64,000 nucleotides of DNA from Lineus longissimus (lineage: Eukaryota > Nemertea > Pilidiophora > Heteronemertea > Lineidae). Shown piece by piece: positions 60,501-64,000 of this stretch. Below the pieces are notes generated by a model, which made no database searches, was not told the origin of the DNA, and worked only from the letters and a program-made list of their open reading frames with translations. A program made the translations under genes and the position numbers. The DNA is taken from NCBI RefSeq assembly GCF_910592395.1, contig NC_088322.1:7373431-7437430 (forward strand), in the 5' to 3' direction. Numbering within the stretch: the first letter of the stretch is position 1; every line of letters begins with the position of its first letter.

Positions 60501-61766
60501 GAACAGGCCACACAGGGTTTGATACCTCCACCTACTTGCAAACGAGATGATGCTGTGGAGTAAGTCACAACCAGAACCAATCGGGCCTGGCATTCCCATT
60601 GTCCTGCTAAGATGGGGAGAGAGATGAGGTAGTAACAACCTGACCACACAGGGCCCGTTGCCTCCATCGTCTTCCAAACGAGGTAATCAAGTGGAGACTG
60701 GCACAACCAGACCAAAGTAGACCAGGCACCTCCATTGTCCTGCCAACATGGTGACAGAGATGAAGTAGTCTCAACTAGACCACACTAGGACTCACCGATG
60801 GGGAGAGAGATGAGGGAGTCACAACCTGACACATCGAGCCTATTACTTCCACCTACTTGTAAATGAGATGATGATGTGGAGAATATCACAACTTGACCAC
60901 ATCGGGCCAGTTACCTCCACCAACTTGCAAACGAGATGATGATGTGGAGTCAGTCACAACCAGAACCAACCGGGCCTGGCATTCCAATTGTCCTGCTAAG
61001 ATGGGGGGGGGGATGAGTTAGTAACAACCTGACCACACAGGGATCGTTGCCTCCATCGTCTTCCAAACGAGGTAATCAAGTGGAGACTGGCACAACCAGA
61101 CCAATGCAGACCTGGCACCTCCATTGTTCACCAACATGGTGACAGAGATGAAGTAGTCTCAATTAGACCACACCAGGACTGTTACCTTCACTGTCTTGCA
61201 AACGAGCTGATGAAGTGGAGACAGTCAACGTTCCTACCAAGATGGTGACAGAGATGACACAGTTACAACCACACCGAATCGGTCCTGCTAATTCCACCTT
61301 CTTGCAACTTCGTTAATCAAGTGGATACAGTCGCAACTAGAACGAATTAGGCCTAGTGTCTGCGTTGTCCTGTCATAGTGGCGGAGATAAGATAGTAACT
61401 ATCATGCCACACAGGGTTCGACACCTCCACCGTCTTAAGAGCGAGGTGATGAAGTTGAGACAGTCACAATCAGGACAAATCTGGCCGGGCATTCCCATTG
61501 TCCTACCAAGATGGGGAGAGAGATAAGGTAGTCAAAACCTGACCACATCGGGCCTATTACCTCCACCTACTTGCAAACGAGATGATGATGTGGGGTCAGT
61601 CACAACCAGAACTCATCGGGCCTGGCTTTCCCATTGTCCTGCTCAGATGGGGGAGAGATGAGGTAGTAACAACCTGACCACACGGGGCCCGTTCCCTCCA
61701 TCGTCTTCGAAACGAAGTAATCAAGTGGAGACTGGCACAACCAGACCAATGCAACCGTGGCACCTC
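57600..61766. repeat. Satellite, dimeric unit about 137 bp with higher-order structure
   Basis: Alternating half-units of about 68 bp: one like CCTCCATTGTCCTGCCAAGA followed by TGGTGACAGAGATGA, the other like CCTCCACCGTCTTGCAAACG then GATGATGTGGAGTCAGTCAC. The repeat GTGGAGTCAGTCACAACCAG recurs about 137 bp apart near 58830 and 58970. Longer blocks repeat too: 59701 and 60233 begin near-identical runs 532 bp apart, and a third relation is about 1566 bp. The - strand ORFs here are by-products. Confidence 0.93.
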
Positions 61767-61773
61767 AGTAGTA

Positions 61774-61882
61774 TATGAAAATCACACTTTAAAACAGAAT
61801 CCAACTGTTTTCGTTTAAATTAACAGAATCCAACACAGAATCTAGGAGCACTTTGATTCTGTTTTAAAATGTGGATTTCATA
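61774..61882. repeat. Hairpin at the Polinton terminus
   Basis: Arms 61774-61801 and 61855-61882 (core TTTAAAACAGAATC / GATTCTGTTTTAAA) pair with about three mismatches in 28 bp. It begins seven bases inside the inferred element end. The stretch 61883-62357 shows no gene beyond a 62-codon + strand ORF without recognisable features. Confidence 0.8.
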
Positions 61883-62357
61883 GACCGGACCCGTTCAGGA
61901 CTCTTGGAAAAATCAGTTCTGGCCGGTAAAAACAACGTAAATTCAAAAGTTCTCCTTCACGTTTGGTGGTAGCGTTCTCTCTCGAAATTTGAGGGCGTGG
62001 GAAACTATTATTAATCGGGGAGTAAGAAAAGATCGAAAGATGAAGATAGACAACAAAACGCTGTTTTTTGGATTATTATGTTTTTTAATACTACACATTT
62101 CCACCTCTAAAAGTTACATCGTATTACAGTATTATTCTATTCTAAAGTTTGTGCTAAAGACTTACTTCGTGTTGTAACATCAACATCTATTCTAAAGTTT
62201 TTTGGTCAAGTTTTCGCCTTGGCAAAGTTTACATCATCGAGATACAACATGTAGTTTGATAAAGTTTACTTCGAGTTACAACATCTATAAGTTACAAAGT
62301 TACATACATCTATTCGTCTAAATTATTCATACTAGTTTTGTTCTCCCCACCCGCCGC

Positions 62358-62894
62358 TTAATGTACTTCTTTTGCTTTGCTGAGGAGTTGTGGGAAAATT
62401 CGTGGCAGGAGAAAACTAGTGTCGTATATGTCCCGTTTTATCCCGAATTGCCTTTCTATGGTCGCATTTACTTTTTTATCGTTTCCGAGAAGGTCGTACG
62501 CCGAAAATTGTTTTAGAATCTCTCTCATCGATAGGCCTTTACTTCGCATGAGGATGTAGTACATGCAGTATTGGCCGCAGACTGTGGACAAAGGGCTTTG
62601 AAGCCGAATATAGTTTCGAGTAAAAGTTCCTTCTCTACTAAGAATTTCTCTGAATCTCGCTTTTCTGGGGGCTTCTCTGTTACTGTCAAAGTACTCGTGA
62701 GGAGGAACTTGGTTAAAATAAAGGCACACCCAATGTTCCCCTGGCTCGTGGGCTTTTGCCGTATTGCTTATGTATGCGCAGGGTCTCCGTTTTCGAGCGT
62801 TCGTCGGAAGAGTATCACTGGACACCGCCTTGGTAAAAATGTTTCGTGTCCCCGGGTGTCTTTTCATTAAAACGTTCAGTTCGTGTTTGTTCAT
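62358..62894 (-). CDS. Polinton adenain-like cysteine protease (PRO)
   Basis: 178 residues, family C5 (adenovirus-type) maturation protease, which cleaves capsid precursors in adenoviruses and is encoded by Polintons. Visible motifs: GEHWV with catalytic His54, EYFDS with Asp70 as the acidic member, and Gln99 seven residues before Cys106 in STVCGQYC, the oxyanion and nucleophile positions. The spacing matches adenain. The start ATG lies 2 bp after the capsid gene stop, so the two are tightly packed in viral fashion. The reading frame is intact. All triad residues are present. Confidence 0.92.
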   Translation of the reverse strand: MNKHELNVLMKRHPGTRNIFTKAVSSDTLPTNARKRRPCAYISNTAKAHEPGEHWVCLYFNQVPPHEYFDSNREAPRKARFREILSREGTFTRNYIRLQSPLSTVCGQYCMYYILMRSKGLSMREILKQFSAYDLLGNDKKVNATIERQFGIKRDIYDTSFLLPRIFPQLLSKAKEVH

Positions 62895-62896
62895 AT

Positions 62897-64000
62897 TTAT
62901 TTTTCTGCTCCTTTCACCCCGCCGTGACTGTAATACACGTTTCGATCGGCATCAATTTCCACGAAAGAATCGTATTCGTATAAAACTATGAGATTCACTG
63001 CTTCGGTGGTGGCCGTGGATAGCTTGATTTCCACTCCGACATCACCATTTTTTGCGAGTTGGAAAGCACTCGATCCCGCGTCATCCGGCGCTAAATTGAA
63101 GACGTACAAGGCATATCCATCCACATAGTCGTCTAGTGATATGTCGTTGCTCTTGTTGGCCGGCCACAACTTGCTCCCCCGAAAGAGCGTCATGTATCCA
63201 TTCACCACATTTTTCGCGGTAAAATCCACCTTTAGTTCCCCGTAAGGGATAGATGCCCCCGCGACAGTTAGTTTTATGCTTGTCACGCTGTAGTGTTTGA
63301 AGTTGAACGGGTTTCCATCCAGGGCCCCGTTCATGGCGTTGCTGGCAAGCAGTCCTATAGCGATGCGCCTCGGCGTTTCTCCTTTGCACAGGTTTGCCTC
63401 GGACAAGTCGCTTCCTCCTGCTGCTTTTTGGTAGTAGCGCATTTCAATCCTTGTCACGGGATATTTTGCGTTTGCTGTGAGAAGCCGCTGCTCGTGCGCT
63501 ACTCGGACGTAGCTGGCTATTTCTTTGACGCTTGTCATCAGTATTGCTTTTTCCAATTTTATCTTGTAATCGGTAGCTGTTGATGCGGACATCAGGCTGA
63601 ATTTGGGGTTTCCTAATGTTAGTTTGACGGTTAGTGGTACTTTGCTGAGAAGCAGTTTCCCTTGTTCGAACATCTCATTATGGATCCGACCCTGGAGTTC
63701 AAAAGATTGGCTGAACTTCGTCATCTTGAATCGGCTCACCGCCCCCTTGTTGGTGGCTGTGCCGTCACTTATTGTAGCACCGGTTGTCTCCATGTCGGTC
63801 ACGTCTTTGAAGTATCCTCCTGCTCTCAATTGGTGGGTTTTTGCGTCTTTGCCATAACTGAGCAACGCCTCCAGGTAAGACCGATAAGCGTACATGCTGC
63901 TGGTGCTCCCAATCTGTGTCCCGGAAAGCGATACTTCGGCCTGATTGAACATCGTACCGACCAGATAGTTTATCGGGTAGCATTGCGCCTTTGGGTCAAC
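62897..64000 (-). CDS. Polinton major capsid protein, double jelly-roll (5' partial)
   Basis: The frame is open from the window edge through 367 codons to TAA at 62897-62899. The internal Met at 63952 is not the true start, because 16 upstream codons in frame still match the family. It resembles the invertebrate proteins often labelled F54H12.2-like, which are Polinton capsid proteins. Matching blocks are MFNQAEVSLSG, YRSYLEALLSYGKDAKTHQL and, near the end, VLYEYDSFVEIDADRNV. The expected full length is around 500-600 residues, so the N-terminal part is outside. No stop or frameshift is visible. Its role in the family is to form the icosahedral shell; whether this element makes particles is unknown. 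Confidence 0.93.
   Translation of the reverse strand, partial: VDPKAQCYPINYLVGTMFNQAEVSLSGTQIGSTSSMYAYRSYLEALLSYGKDAKTHQLRAGGYFKDVTDMETTGATISDGTATNKGAVSRFKMTKFSQSFELQGRIHNEMFEQGKLLLSKVPLTVKLTLGNPKFSLMSASTATDYKIKLEKAILMTSVKEIASYVRVAHEQRLLTANAKYPVTRIEMRYYQKAAGGSDLSEANLCKGETPRRIAIGLLASNAMNGALDGNPFNFKHYSVTSIKLTVAGASIPYGELKVDFTAKNVVNGYMTLFRGSKLWPANKSNDISLDDYVDGYALYVFNLAPDDAGSSAFQLAKNGDVGVEIKLSTATTEAVNLIVLYEYDSFVEIDADRNVYYSHGGVKGAEK

Larger units (their letters stand above)
61767..64000 (-). mobile_element. Polinton/adintovirus-like element, partial (continues past 64000)
   Basis: The satellite unit is cut in GGCACCTC and foreign sequence starts AGTAGTATATG. Polintons classically begin with AG, carry long terminal inverted repeats and make 6-bp duplications. 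The last six satellite bases, CACCTC (61761-61766), are the candidate duplication. Inside are capsid and protease genes typical of Polintons. Polymerase, integrase, packaging ATPase and penton would be expected beyond the window. Both visible genes are intact. Confidence 0.85.

Noticed and set aside
59707-60715. Recurring - strand ORFs of 60-80 codons
   Set aside because: Identical copies of satellite higher-order units, not genes.

Overview
The window is nuclear DNA from an animal. Genes are split by short GT-AG introns, the DNA is AT-rich, and it is full of DNA transposons, MITEs, minisatellites and a satellite. The cilia gene, the Polinton-type element and the repeat families fit a marine invertebrate, possibly a lophotrochozoan. 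The species cannot be fixed from the sequence.

Positions 1-19700 hold a gamma-glutamyltransferase (GGT) cluster in alternating orientation. Copy A (+ strand, 5' end outside the window) and copy B (- strand, complete, 11 exons, 604 codons) face each other tail to tail as a large inverted repeat around a unique core of about 1.3 kb. Copy C (+ strand) is a two-exon remnant with a frameshifting deletion, head to head with B. A and B are open in every exon and keep the autoprocessing threonine. By my hand alignment they have lost several residues that hold the gamma-glutamyl group in classical GGT.

Positions 22054-55900 hold one complete gene on the + strand, CFAP65 (CCDC108), an ASH/MSP-domain protein of the axonemal central apparatus and sperm flagellum. 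I resolved 34 coding exons whose phases join into one 1947-codon frame, close to the length of the human protein. Its introns are a museum of mobile DNA. They hold a MULE-like element with a 9-bp target duplication, Harbinger-type MITEs with TTA/TAA duplications, Tigger/pogo-type MITEs with TA duplications, a nested MITE, long hairpins, tRNA-derived SINE remnants and several tandem arrays. Two of the arrays begin exactly at exon ends and carry copies of splice-donor-adjacent sequence.

Positions 57600-61766 are a satellite built from dimeric units of about 137 bp. It is interrupted at 61766/61767 by the terminus of a Polinton/adintovirus-like element that runs off the window end. That element carries, on the - strand, a double-jelly-roll major capsid protein (5' end outside the window) followed 2 bp later by an adenain-type cysteine protease. 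The GGT cluster, CFAP65 and the Polinton have no functional link that I can see.
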